Shown here piece by piece: positions 46,600-54,572 of a stretch of DNA of 64,000 nt. This stretch comes from Amycolatopsis eburnea (GTDB lineage Bacteria > Actinomycetota > Actinomycetes > Mycobacteriales > Pseudonocardiaceae). The DNA is taken from contig NZ_RSEC01000024.1 in assembly GCF_003937945.1 (NCBI RefSeq), positions 186,001 through 250,000 on the forward strand, in the 5' to 3' direction. The translations under genes and the position numbers were made by a program. A model generated the notes under the pieces. That model saw only the letters and a list, made by a program, of their open reading frames with translations. It was not told the DNA's origin and made no database searches. Within the stretch, counting starts at the first letter, position 1. The number at the start of each line of letters is the position of its first letter.

Positions 46600-46621
46600 C
46601 CGCTCCCCCGTGCAGTCCGCT

Positions 46622-47035
46622 TCAGCGCTCGGCGAGTGCCGCCACCACGCGCTCGGTCACGTCCTGCCAGTATGCCCGTTGTTCCTCCCGTTCTTCCGCG
46701 TCCGCGAGCCATTCCTGGTGGAACCGCAACGTGGTCTTGGCGCCCGCGCCGCTCAGCCGCACCTGGACGGTCGAGTCGTGGTCCCAGTCGCTCGGCCGCC
46801 AGGTGAGCCGCACGCGGTCGTTCTCGACGTAGCTGCGGATCTCGCCGACCGTGCCGCTCGCCGTTTCGTACTCCGCGCCCGGCTCCCGCGGCAGCTCGAC
46901 CCCGGGCCCGAGCCAGATCGCGACGCCGTCCCGGCCGACGAGGAACTCCCAAACCGTCTCGGGTGCGTACGGCAGGGTCCGCGAAACGCCGATGTTCCAC
47001 CCGGCATCGGCCGTTTTCCCCACTGGTGAAGTCAT
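46622..47035 (-). CDS. SRPBCC (START/AHA1-like) ligand-binding domain protein
   Basis: A 137-residue single SRPBCC domain: SRTLPYAPETVWEFLVGRDGVAIWLGPG at the N-terminus, a beta sheet (EYETASGTVGEIRSYVENDRVRLTWRP, STVQVRLSGAGAKTTLRFHQEWL) and a C-terminal long helix (WQDVTERVVAALAE). These helix-grip proteins bind hydrophobic ligands or act as AHA1-type stress proteins. It is first in a likely operon with the P450 and bioA, and divergent from a uridine-kinase-like gene. Confidence 0.85.
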   Translation of the reverse strand: MTSPVGKTADAGWNIGVSRTLPYAPETVWEFLVGRDGVAIWLGPGVELPREPGAEYETASGTVGEIRSYVENDRVRLTWRPSDWDHDSTVQVRLSGAGAKTTLRFHQEWLADAEEREEQRAYWQDVTERVVAALAER

Positions 47036-47100
47036 GCCCGCATCTTCGCACCGGGGTACGACAAAACCGGGCGGCGGCCCGGCTGGGAGGATCGGTCCTC

Positions 47101-47724
47101 GTGCGCTACCGCCCCATTTCCCCGGCCGTGCTGGCCGAAGAACTGACCGACCGCATCGACGCGCTCACCGGGCGTCCCCGGTTCGCGGTCGCCGTCGACG
47201 GCGCGGCGGGTGCGACGGAAACCACAGAACTCGCGGACGCCCTGGTCGACCCGCTGCGCCTGCGCGGCCGCGCGACCCTGCGGGTGTCCGCGCACGACTT
47301 CCTGCGCCCCGCGTCGCTGCGCTACGAGCACGGCCGCACGAACCCCGACGCCCGCTACACCGACTGGCTCGACCTCGGCGCCCTGCGCCGCGAAGTGCTC
47401 GATCCGCTGGCCGACGGCGGTTCCGGCGAAGTCCTGCCGTCGCTGTGGGACGCCGGGCGCGACCGCGCGACCCGCGCCGAGCGGGTGCCCCTGCCCGAAG
47501 GCGGCGTCGTGCTGCTCGACGGCGAACTGCTGCTCGGCGCCGGGCTGGCCTTCGACCTGGCCGTGCACCTGTGGCTCTCCCCCGCCGCGCTGCGCCGCCG
47601 CGTGCCGGAGGAATGGGCGGTCCCGGCTTACGAGCGCTACGAAGAAGAAGTGGACCCCGGCTCGCTCGCCGACGTCGTCGTGCGCGTCGACGACCCGCGG
47701 CACCCGGCGCTCTACACGCCGTGA
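47101..47724 (+). CDS. uridine-kinase-like protein with degenerate P-loop
   Basis: A 207-residue protein similar to actinobacterial proteins annotated as uridine kinase. The region that should hold the Walker A motif (GxxxxGKST) reads FAVAVDGAAGATETTELADAL, without the Lys. The downstream pattern is kept: RVSAHDFLRPASLRYEHGR, a YTDWLDLGALRREVLDPL helix and VVLLDGELLLG as the Walker-B-like strand. Kinase activity is therefore doubtful. The GTG start has GGGAGG about 12 bp upstream. It converges on the mannosyltransferase gene with 3 bp between the stops. Confidence 0.75.
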   Translation: MRYRPISPAVLAEELTDRIDALTGRPRFAVAVDGAAGATETTELADALVDPLRLRGRATLRVSAHDFLRPASLRYEHGRTNPDARYTDWLDLGALRREVLDPLADGGSGEVLPSLWDAGRDRATRAERVPLPEGGVVLLDGELLLGAGLAFDLAVHLWLSPAALRRRVPEEWAVPAYERYEEEVDPGSLADVVVRVDDPRHPALYTP

Positions 47725-47727
47725 ACC

Positions 47728-48885
47728 TCAGCGGACGACGGCCACCGGATCGCCGTCGAGCAGGCCGGACAGCCGCCCGGCCAGGGTGTCCCACCGCCAG
47801 TTCTCGGTGACCCAGGCACGGCCCGCCTGCCCCATCCGGCGCGCCCGCACCGGGTCGCCGAGGAGGCTGGCGAGGGTGTCTGCCAGCTGGCCGGTGTCGC
47901 GGCCGTCCACGACGTGGCCGGTGACCTCGTCGAGCACCGTTTCCGGGGCCCCGCCGGAGTTGCCCGCCACGACCGGGAGCCCGGTCGCCGACGCCTCCAG
48001 GTAGACGATGCCGAGCCCTTCGACGTCGAGCCCCTTGCCGCGGGTGCGGGCGGGCATCGCGAAGACGTCGCCCGCCGCGTAGTGGGCGGGCAGCTCGGCC
48101 CACGGCACCGAGCCGGTGAGCACGACGTCGCGCTCCAGGCCGAGCCCGGTGACCAGCTCGGCGAGCTTCTTGCGGTACGGCCCGCCGCCGACGATCAGCA
48201 GCGCGGCGTCCGGGACGCGCTCGCGGATCAGCGGCAGCGCGCGGATCAGCTGGTCCTGGCCCTTGCGCGGCACCAGCCGGGACACGCAGACGACGGTCGG
48301 CCGGTCGGAAAGCCCGTGCCGGGCCCGGATTTCCGCGCGGCCGGCGGGATCCGGTTTGTACAGTTCGGCGTCCACCCCGGACGGCAGCAGCTCCAGCCCG
48401 GCCATCGGGCCGAACGCGGCGGCGAACCGGCCGCGCGTGTAGCGGCTGACGTAGGTGACGGCGTCCACGGTGTCGCCGATGCGCCGCAGCGCCTGCCGCG
48501 AGGCCGGGAGCATGGACCAGCCGACTTCGTGGCCGTGCGTCGACGCCACGATTCGTCGCGCGCCGGCCTGGCGCAGGGAGTGCCCCAGCAGGGCCAGCGG
48601 TGCCGCGGCGCCGAACCAGACGGCTTCGCAGTCCCGCGCGCGCATGATCTGCTTCGCGCGGCGGAGCACGTCCGGCGTCGGCAGCATCAGCGACGTCGCG
48701 TGCCGGACGACCTCGAACGGCGCCGCGGCGTCGAACTCCTCGTGCGACCCCGTCCGCGACTCCCACGAAGGCGCGTAGACGACCAGGTCGTCCGCCGGCA
48801 GCCGGGTGGCGAGGGAGTTCAGGTAGTTCTGGATCCCCCCGGGCCGGGGCGGGAAGTCGTTGGTCACGAGCAGGGTCTTGAGCAC
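47728..48885 (-). CDS. pimB: GT4 mannosyltransferase, PimB-like
   Basis: A 385-residue GT-B glycosyltransferase. N-terminal TNDFPPRPGGIQNYL is the acceptor/GDP-sugar loop. The C-terminal domain shows VVCVSRLVPRKGQDQLIRAL and the EX7E-type motif in EGLGIVYLEASATGLPVV. The best match by features and neighbours (an NlpC/P60 gene next door, as in M. tuberculosis Rv2188c) is the GDP-mannose-dependent enzyme that adds the second mannose to phosphatidylinositol mannoside at the inner membrane face. GT4 specificity is hard to read from sequence alone. Confidence 0.85.
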   Translation of the reverse strand: MLKTLLVTNDFPPRPGGIQNYLNSLATRLPADDLVVYAPSWESRTGSHEEFDAAAPFEVVRHATSLMLPTPDVLRRAKQIMRARDCEAVWFGAAAPLALLGHSLRQAGARRIVASTHGHEVGWSMLPASRQALRRIGDTVDAVTYVSRYTRGRFAAAFGPMAGLELLPSGVDAELYKPDPAGRAEIRARHGLSDRPTVVCVSRLVPRKGQDQLIRALPLIRERVPDAALLIVGGGPYRKKLAELVTGLGLERDVVLTGSVPWAELPAHYAAGDVFAMPARTRGKGLDVEGLGIVYLEASATGLPVVAGNSGGAPETVLDEVTGHVVDGRDTGQLADTLASLLGDPVRARRMGQAGRAWVTENWRWDTLAGRLSGLLDGDPVAVVR

Positions 48886-48916
48886 GCCCCAGAGGCTAGC
48901 GGCCGGGCGGAACGAC

Positions 48917-48952
48917 GGAGGGGCGGCACCGCGTGCGCGGTGCCGCCCCTCC
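48917..48952 (-). terminator. 16-bp-stem hairpin after the NlpC/P60 gene
   Basis: GGAGGGGCGGCACCGC (48917-48932) and its complement (48937-48952) with a 4-base loop form a very stable hairpin 15 bp after the stop of the hydrolase gene and 32 bp before the mannosyltransferase start. Confidence 0.75.
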
Positions 48953-48966
48953 GGGGTGCTGCGGGA

Positions 48967-50019
48967 TCACGCCGTCGGGCGGCGCGCCCCCGAGTACTGG
49001 CTCTGCAGCGGCGAAATCTTCACCACGTCACCGGTGTCCGGTGCGTGCACCATCTTGCCGCCGCCGATGTACATGCCGACGTGCGAAACGGGCGAGTAGA
49101 AGAACACGAGGTCGCCCGGCTGGAGCTGGTCGCGCGGCACCGCGGCGCCGAAGGTGGACTGCTCGCGGCTGGACCGGGGCAGCTTGATCCCGGCCTTGCC
49201 GTACGCCCACAGCATCAGGCCCGAGCAGTCGAACGAGTTCGGCCCGGTGTCGCCCCAGCCGTACGGGGTGCCGAGCTTGCTCAGCGCCGCGTCGACCGCG
49301 GTCTGGGCCGCGGCGGTGGGGGCCGTGACGTTCGGCGCCGTGCCGCCCTTGTCGCCCTGCAGGGCCTTGTCGGCCGCGCTGAGGTTCTTGTTGGCGGCCT
49401 TGAGCTGCTCGATCTGGTCGTTGAGCGTCTTCTGCTTGGCCTGGATGTCCTGGGTCAGCTTCGCCGCGGCGTCGCGGGCGTCCGTCGCGCGCTTCGCGGC
49501 GTCGGACGCCTTGGCGGTGGCGTCGTTGGCCTGCTGGACGGCGCCGGTGAGGTTGCCCATCGCGCCGTTCTTCTCGGTCGCGATGACCTCGAGGGCCGAG
49601 GAGCGGTCCAGGAAGTCCTGCGTGGACGTGCCGGCCAGCAGCGCGGACAGCTTGTTCAGCTGGACCCCGCTGGTGAACGACGCGCCGGCGAACTTGTCGA
49701 CCTCGGTCTGGTACTTCTTCTGGTTCTCGGTCGCCTGGGCGGCCTGGTCCTTCGCCGCGTTGACGTCGTTGGTGGCCTTGTCGAGCTCACCCTGCTTGGC
49801 CTTCAGGTCGTCCTGGGCCTTGAGCAGGTCTTCGTTGAGCTTTTCGGCCTGTGCCGCGAGGTCGCGGTACTGGGCGAGGGCGTCCGAGCCGGTGGGCGGG
49901 GCCTGGAGGACGGGGACGGGGGCGGCGGTGGCCGTCGGCTGGGCCACGGTGACGAGGGTGATCACCGCAGCCGCGGCGAGGGCACCCGACACCACGCGCC
50001 TGACTGGATGCGACTGCAC
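48967..50019 (-). CDS. NlpC/P60 peptidoglycan hydrolase with coiled-coil
   Basis: A 350-residue secreted cell-wall hydrolase. The Sec signal (about 1-32, RRVVSGALAAAAVITLVTVA then ATAAP) is followed by a long coiled coil (about 45-225, heptads rich in Ala/Lys/Gln) and a C-terminal NlpC/P60 domain. That domain has Cys in GPNSFDCSGLMLWAYGKAG, His in SPVSHVGMYIGGG and a third polar residue in MVHAPDTGD. It should cut stem-peptide bonds and resembles RipA/Rv2190c. I chose GTG 50019, preceded by AAAGGAGA; the longer frame upstream lacks a signal peptide. Confidence 0.93.
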   Translation of the reverse strand: MQSHPVRRVVSGALAAAAVITLVTVAQPTATAAPVPVLQAPPTGSDALAQYRDLAAQAEKLNEDLLKAQDDLKAKQGELDKATNDVNAAKDQAAQATENQKKYQTEVDKFAGASFTSGVQLNKLSALLAGTSTQDFLDRSSALEVIATEKNGAMGNLTGAVQQANDATAKASDAAKRATDARDAAAKLTQDIQAKQKTLNDQIEQLKAANKNLSAADKALQGDKGGTAPNVTAPTAAAQTAVDAALSKLGTPYGWGDTGPNSFDCSGLMLWAYGKAGIKLPRSSREQSTFGAAVPRDQLQPGDLVFFYSPVSHVGMYIGGGKMVHAPDTGDVVKISPLQSQYSGARRPTA

Positions 50020-50442
50020 GGTCGCGCGGGTCTCCTTTGGTCTCGGCCGCCGTCGGGGACCGGGGCACGAAGAGGCCGGGGAGTCCTCTTCGCCGCACGT
50101 CCCCACCGCTTCGGGGCTGCTTCTGCCGCAACAGGTGAAGCAAGCGGTGGTGGTTCCGGATCCCAGCTTCCCGACAAAGCCGTGCCCGGCGGCGATCTCG
50201 CGTCGCCGCCTCATCGACGGCCGGGGGCCACGAGATCTCGGACAGGTTACGAAAAGACCGCCACCACGTCCACCACCCCTCGGCCAAAAACTCTCCGTAG
50301 CGCCCGGAAACACCATCGGACCAGGAGTGGAGAAAACATGTGATGGGCGTTACACGCTGGGGATATTCCCGAGGCCTGTTCGGTCACCGACCGTTCACCT
50401 GATCCGATCGACCATTCGGCGCGCCGACACGAAACGGGCGTG
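50020..50442. other. 423-bp gene-free region upstream of the NlpC/P60 gene
   Basis: No gene with actinobacterial coding features lies here. The minus-strand side (about 50020-50340) is GC-rich with several local inverted repeats and may form a structured leader for the hydrolase mRNA. I looked for the conserved parts of the c-di-AMP (ydaO) riboswitch, which precedes cell-wall hydrolases in actinobacteria, and did not find them. Confidence 0.4.
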
Positions 50443-50700
50443 TCAGGCGGTGCGCAACGCGGCTCCCTCCACCAAGCGCAGCCGCGGCACCATCCCCGCT
50501 TCGGCGAGCGCGTCGACGGCGCGGCGCTCGTCGGCGTCCCACACGACGGCGGGCGGCGCGCCGAGCAGCACGCTGATCACGCAGTCGTGGCAGGAGATGC
50601 CGCGCACGACGCAGCGGTCGCAGTCCACCACGATGCTTTCGATGTCCTCGACGGAAATGTGCGAGACGTCCACTTCGGACAGGTCGGTCGCGTCGTTCAT
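50443..50700 (-). CDS. 85-residue four-cysteine protein
   Basis: A small acidic protein with a compact cysteine cluster CDRCVVRGISCHDC (two CxxC motifs 6 residues apart; about residues 27-40), probably one zinc or Fe-S site. A strand-helix region follows (VISVLLGAPPAVVWDADERRAVDALAEAG) and ends LVEGAALRTA. I recall similar conserved short proteins in actinobacteria near NlpC/P60 genes but know no function. Start ATG, with GAGGACCAC just upstream. Confidence 0.7.
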   Translation of the reverse strand: MNDATDLSEVDVSHISVEDIESIVVDCDRCVVRGISCHDCVISVLLGAPPAVVWDADERRAVDALAEAGMVPRLRLVEGAALRTA

Positions 50701-50965
50701 GTGGTCCTCCTCACGTCGGAACTGACTCGAGGAGGACGGTAAGGGGCACCACCGACAATTTCCGGCGCCCGGGCTCCGGCAGCGGCGCGCGGGACGCCAT
50801 GAACGCCCCTTTCACGGCGTCCGACGCCAGGGTCCCGGCAAAGTCGCGCCGGCGAGCGGGTGGTCGGCGGCAGAGTCGCTTGGCCGTGCGGTCTGCCCGG
50901 CGCGGCGGGGAGGTCAGGGTCCCGGCAAAGTCGCGGCGGCTTGCCCGGCGGCGGGCTTCGCCGAC

Positions 50966-51018
50966 GTCCTGAATGACTCATTCAGGTCTTCGGAGGTCCT
51001 GAATGAGTCATTCAAGAC
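50966..51018. repeat. 53-bp doubly palindromic element, copy 2
   Basis: Identical to the element at 28380-28432 except for two bases: C for T at position 4 and G for C at position 42. The second change keeps the TGA-S-TCA palindrome centre. Confidence 0.8.
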
Positions 51019-51061
51019 ACCGCAGGGCCGCCCGGCGACTTTGCCGGAGCCCTGGGCGGGG

Positions 51062-51118
51062 ATGTCGTGAAAGGGTCGTTCATGTCGTCTGGTGAGGTGA
51101 ACGACCCTTTCATGACAT
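51062..51118. repeat. 21-bp-stem hairpin built on TGAAAGGGTCGTTCA
   Basis: ATGTCGTGAAAGGGTCGTTC starts the left arm (51062-51082). The right arm (51098-51118) is its complement with one mismatch, across a 15-base loop. It sits 36 bp after the stop of the NYN-domain gene and probably terminates it. Confidence 0.7.
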
Positions 51119-51153
51119 CGCGGACCGGGCGAACGGGCCGCGACCCCGGGCGA

Positions 51154-52542
51154 TCAGACCCGCGACAGGCGGCTGACCAGCACCGAAGCCGGCGCCGGGT
51201 GCGCTCCCGCACCCCGGACCGAATCCGCCACCGCGCGATCCGACGTCGCCACCACCAGGGGCCGGCCCGCGGGCTCGGCCGCGACCAGGTTGCGGATCAC
51301 GTCGTCGGCCAGCACCCCGCGGTCGGAGAACAGCACCCGCACGCCGCGCGGCACCGCGGCGGGCACCGACAGCACGCCGGCGCCGTCGAAGACCACCGTG
51401 ACCTCGGCGGAGGTGCGCGCGGCCAGCGCCTGGAGCTGGTGGATCAGCCGGTCGCGCTGATCGGCGAGGGCGAGCTCGGGGTAGCCGGTCTTCGTGACGT
51501 TGTAGCCGTCGACGATCAGGTGCACCGTGGGTAGCGCCAGATAGCGGTCCAGCGTCGGCACGTCCGCGATCTTGCCGCCCTGCCCGGTGCCGGACCGGGT
51601 GCCGCGCACCATGTCCGCGGGGCGGGCGCCGCGGGCACCGACGGCGAGTTCGCGCCGCAGCCCGCTGACGGCGCCGTCGATCGTGTCGATGAGCAGCCCG
51701 AGCCGCACCTCGTCGGCCTGCCGGGCCTCCCGGGCGGACTGCCGGGCGACCTCGGCGTCGGCGGCGGCGCGGTCGGCGCGGGCGCGTTCCGCCGCGACGC
51801 GCTGGCGTTCGCGGTCGAGCTGCGCGGTCAGCGCGGCGATCTCGTCGGCGCGGGCGGCGGAGCCCCGTTCGGCCTCGGCGGACGCCGCTTCGGCCGCGTC
51901 ACGGGCTTGGCGCAGCTGGACGCCTTGTTCGCGAAGCCGCTTCAGGAGCTTCTCGACTTCGCCTTCGCGCTCGCCGCGAGCGTTCTCCGCGGCCCGTTGC
52001 GCCTCCGCCAGTTCCGCGCGGAGCTGCCCGAGTTCGGCCTCGAGCCGCTGGTTGCGGGCCAGCGCGGCGTCGCGTTCGGCGCGGAGGACGTTCTCCTCGG
52101 CGTTCTTGGCGACCAGCCGCACGCGCCCGGCGGCCCCGGACTCCCCGAGCAGCACGGCGGCGGCCGCCGCGGCGACGGAATCGGCCGCGTTGGGGTCGAG
52201 CGCGTCGGTGCGGTGTTCGCGCAACCACTCGATGACGGCGGTGCGGAACTGCGACGACTCGCCCAGTGACGCCAGCAGCGCGGCGCCGCCGAGCTTGGCG
52301 CGCTTGGCGGGGGCGAACTTCGCGACCGGCCGCAGCTGGCGCGGCACGTCGGTGCCGGGCAGCTTGGCGACGGCGGCCGCGGCGAGCTCGGCGATGCGGT
52401 CCCGCACCGGCTCCGGCAACGCGGGCCAGGTGGCGGGTTCGGGCCGGTCAGCGGGCTCTTCAGCCGGCTCCGGGCGCGACGCGACACCCGAGGGACCATC
52501 GGGGTCCCCGGGCGGCTCCGGCACGAGCGGCTGCGGGTGCAT
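51154..52542 (-). CDS. NYN-domain (YacP-like) ribonuclease with N-terminal coiled coil
   Basis: A 462-residue protein. An N-terminal Pro-rich stretch leads to a helical domain (LPEPVRDRIAELAAAAVAKLPG), then a long charged coiled coil (about 150-310, heptads of Glu/Arg/Ala). The C-terminal NYN nuclease domain starts HLIVDGYNVTKTGYPEL; its acidic residues are in VDGYN, VVFDGAG, LADDVIR and VATSDRAV, so the PIN-like active site is complete. YacP/Rae1 homologues cut mRNA at the ribosome. The gene diverges from the exonuclease-GIY-YIG gene with 96 bp between starts. Confidence 0.88.
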   Translation of the reverse strand: MHPQPLVPEPPGDPDGPSGVASRPEPAEEPADRPEPATWPALPEPVRDRIAELAAAAVAKLPGTDVPRQLRPVAKFAPAKRAKLGGAALLASLGESSQFRTAVIEWLREHRTDALDPNAADSVAAAAAAVLLGESGAAGRVRLVAKNAEENVLRAERDAALARNQRLEAELGQLRAELAEAQRAAENARGEREGEVEKLLKRLREQGVQLRQARDAAEAASAEAERGSAARADEIAALTAQLDRERQRVAAERARADRAAADAEVARQSAREARQADEVRLGLLIDTIDGAVSGLRRELAVGARGARPADMVRGTRSGTGQGGKIADVPTLDRYLALPTVHLIVDGYNVTKTGYPELALADQRDRLIHQLQALAARTSAEVTVVFDGAGVLSVPAAVPRGVRVLFSDRGVLADDVIRNLVAAEPAGRPLVVATSDRAVADSVRGAGAHPAPASVLVSRLSRV

Positions 52543-52638
52543 TGGTCCAGGGTAGGCCCCGCCCCCGCATCCCGCGCCGCGCGGGACACGGACCGGCGGC
52601 GCGCGGAAACTGTCGGTGGTCGCCCCTACAGTCCGACC

Positions 52639-54342
52639 ATGCGTTCGATCCAGGCACAACTCGCGTTCGACGAGCTCGGAACCCCGTTGCGGGAAACGAC
52701 TTTCGTGGTCTTCGACCTGGAAACCACGGGAGCCGGGCCGGGCGCGTCCGAAATCACCGAGATCGGCGCGGTGAAGGTGCGCGCGGGCGAGGTGCTCGGC
52801 GAGTTCGCGACCCTGGTGAACCCGGGCAAGACCATCCCGCCCCAGATCGTCTCGCTGACGGGCATCACCCAGCTGATGGTGTACGACGCGCCGCCGATCG
52901 AGGAGGTGCTGCCGGCGTTCCTGGAGTTCATCGGCGGGTCGGTGCTGGTGGCGCACAACTCGGGGTTCGACACGTCGCACATGCGCGCCGCCTGCGAGGC
53001 CCACGGGTATGCGTGGCCGAAGCTGACGGTGGTGTGCACGGCGCGGCTGGCCCGCCGCGTCGTCCCGCGCGACGAGGTCGGGCGCTACAACCTGATGGCG
53101 CTGGCGCTGCTGTTCGGCGCGCGGACCCGGCCGACGCACCGCGCCCTCGACGACGCGCGCGCCACGGTCGACGTCCTGCACGGGCTGCTGGAGCGCGTCG
53201 GGAACCTGGGCGTCCACTCGCTCGAGGAGCTGATGGGCTACCTGCCGGAGGTGACGGTCGCCCAGCGGGCGAAGCGGCACCTGGCGGCGGACCTGCCTGC
53301 CGCGCCGGGCGTCTACCTGTTCAAGGGCCCGAAGGAAGAGGTCCTGTACGTCGGCACGGCGAAGGACCTGCGGCGGCGGGTCCGGACGTACTTCACCGGC
53401 TCGGAGAACCGCAGCCGGATCCGGGAGATGGTCGCGCTGGCCGAGCGCGTCGACCACGTCGTGTGCGCGCACGCGCTGGAGGCGGAGGTGCGGGAGCTGC
53501 GGCTGATCGCGGCGCACCGGCCCGCGTACAACCGCCGGTCGAAGAACCGCCACCAGGGCTGGTGGATCGGGCTGACGGACGAGGCGTTCCCGCGCCTGTC
53601 GGTGGTCCGCCTGCCGCGGCCGGGGGTGCTGGGCCCGTTCCGCAACCAGGCGGACGCCAAGGCGACGGCGGACACCCTGGCCGGCGCGTCGGGCCTGCGG
53701 ACGTGCACGCAGCGGATCTCGCCCCGCTCCCCGAACGGCACCCCGTGCGTCCTGGCGGAGCTGGGCCGCTGCGGCGCGCCGTGCGCGGGACGGCAGAGCG
53801 TCGAGGCGTACGAGCCGCTGGTCGAGTCGGTGTCGGGCCTGATCGCGGGCCTGGACGGCCGCCCCCTGCACACGGCGGCGGCCCACGTCGAGCGCCTGGC
53901 GGCCGGCGAGCACTACGAGCAGGCGGCCCGCCACCGCGACGAGCTGGCGGCCCTGATCCGCGCCCTCGGCAGGGCCCACCGCCAGGGCGCGCTGGCCTCG
54001 ATCGGCGAGCTGATCGCGGCGAGCCCGGACGGCGCGGGCGGCTGGGAACTGGCGGTGATCCGCTACGGCAGGCTCGCCTCGGCGGGTGTCGCCCGGCGCG
54101 GCGTGCCGCCGATGCCGGTGGTGGAGGCGCTGGTGGCGTCGGCGGAGACGGTGCTGCCGGAGCCGGGCCCGCTGCACGGAGCGCCGCCGGAGGAGGTCGG
54201 GGTCCTACTGCGCTGGCTGACCCGGCCGGGGGTCAGGCTGGTCCGCACGACGAGGCCGTGGGCTGAGCCGGCGGCGGTCGCGGGCTGGCGGGGGTGGCTG
54301 GACCTCGTGGCGGGGGCGCATTCGCTGGAGCACGTGGGGTGA
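52639..54342 (+). CDS. DEDDh exonuclease fused to UvrC-type GIY-YIG nuclease
   Basis: A 567-residue two-nuclease fusion. Residues about 20-185 are a DnaQ-like 3'-5' exonuclease with all DEDDh residues: VVFDLETTGAG, AHNSGFDTSHM and HRALDDARATVDV. From about 215 a UvrC-like GIY-YIG domain follows (APGVYLFKGPKEEVLYVGTAKDLRRRVRTYF), then a UvrC-like Cys-containing region (GRCGAPCAGRQS) and a UVR-like helix pair (AGEHYEQAARHRDELAAL). It lacks the RNase H endonuclease half and HhH of UvrC. The M. tuberculosis counterpart is Rv2191. A DNA-repair role alongside UvrABC is likely. Confidence 0.93.
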   Translation: MRSIQAQLAFDELGTPLRETTFVVFDLETTGAGPGASEITEIGAVKVRAGEVLGEFATLVNPGKTIPPQIVSLTGITQLMVYDAPPIEEVLPAFLEFIGGSVLVAHNSGFDTSHMRAACEAHGYAWPKLTVVCTARLARRVVPRDEVGRYNLMALALLFGARTRPTHRALDDARATVDVLHGLLERVGNLGVHSLEELMGYLPEVTVAQRAKRHLAADLPAAPGVYLFKGPKEEVLYVGTAKDLRRRVRTYFTGSENRSRIREMVALAERVDHVVCAHALEAEVRELRLIAAHRPAYNRRSKNRHQGWWIGLTDEAFPRLSVVRLPRPGVLGPFRNQADAKATADTLAGASGLRTCTQRISPRSPNGTPCVLAELGRCGAPCAGRQSVEAYEPLVESVSGLIAGLDGRPLHTAAAHVERLAAGEHYEQAARHRDELAALIRALGRAHRQGALASIGELIAASPDGAGGWELAVIRYGRLASAGVARRGVPPMPVVEALVASAETVLPEPGPLHGAPPEEVGVLLRWLTRPGVRLVRTTRPWAEPAAVAGWRGWLDLVAGAHSLEHVG

Positions 54343-54406
54343 GGAGGTGACAGGTGCGGGGCGGTAGAACGGCGGGTCAGCCCGGTCAGGGACACCACCG
54401 CGGGCG

Positions 54407-54473
54407 GCCACGCACGCTGCGGCGGCCAGCTCGGTCGGCGACCCCACGGCAGCCAGCCACGCACGCTGCGGCG
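54407..54473. repeat. 18-bp direct repeat in the gap after the exonuclease gene
   Basis: GCCACGCACGCTGCGGCG occurs at 54407-54424 and 54456-54473. The rest of the 230-bp gap between the two convergent genes (54343-54572) shows no gene. GCGTCCGGCGCACGAA nearby may be a decayed relative of the three-stem elements. Confidence 0.5.
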
Positions 54474-54572
54474 CAGTGGTCGGCTGCGTCCGGCGCACGA
54501 ACGGGCCACGCTGAGCGGCGGGCCCCCACAGGAGCCCCAACGGCCCCCAGCGCCCCACCCGGCCCTCGCCCC

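Larger units (their letters stand above)
50701..51153. other. 453-bp gene-free island of short repeats
   Basis: The stretch holds the second 53-bp element, a large hairpin at 51062-51118, a single inverted repeat CGCCATGAACGCCCCTTTCA onward at 50795-50820, and three copies of AGGGTCCCGGCAAAGTCG or its complement (50829-50846, 50916-50933, 51036-51053). I see no credible gene. Confidence 0.7.

Noticed and set aside
50020..50316. Longer N-terminus for the NlpC/P60 protein
   Set aside because: The added 99 residues are Arg/Gly/Pro-rich and would bury the signal peptide; GTG 50019 gives a normal secreted protein.
50020..50340. c-di-AMP (ydaO) riboswitch upstream of the NlpC/P60 gene
   Set aside because: The gene type is right, but the conserved core segments of the riboswitch cannot be found; only generic GC-rich stems are present.
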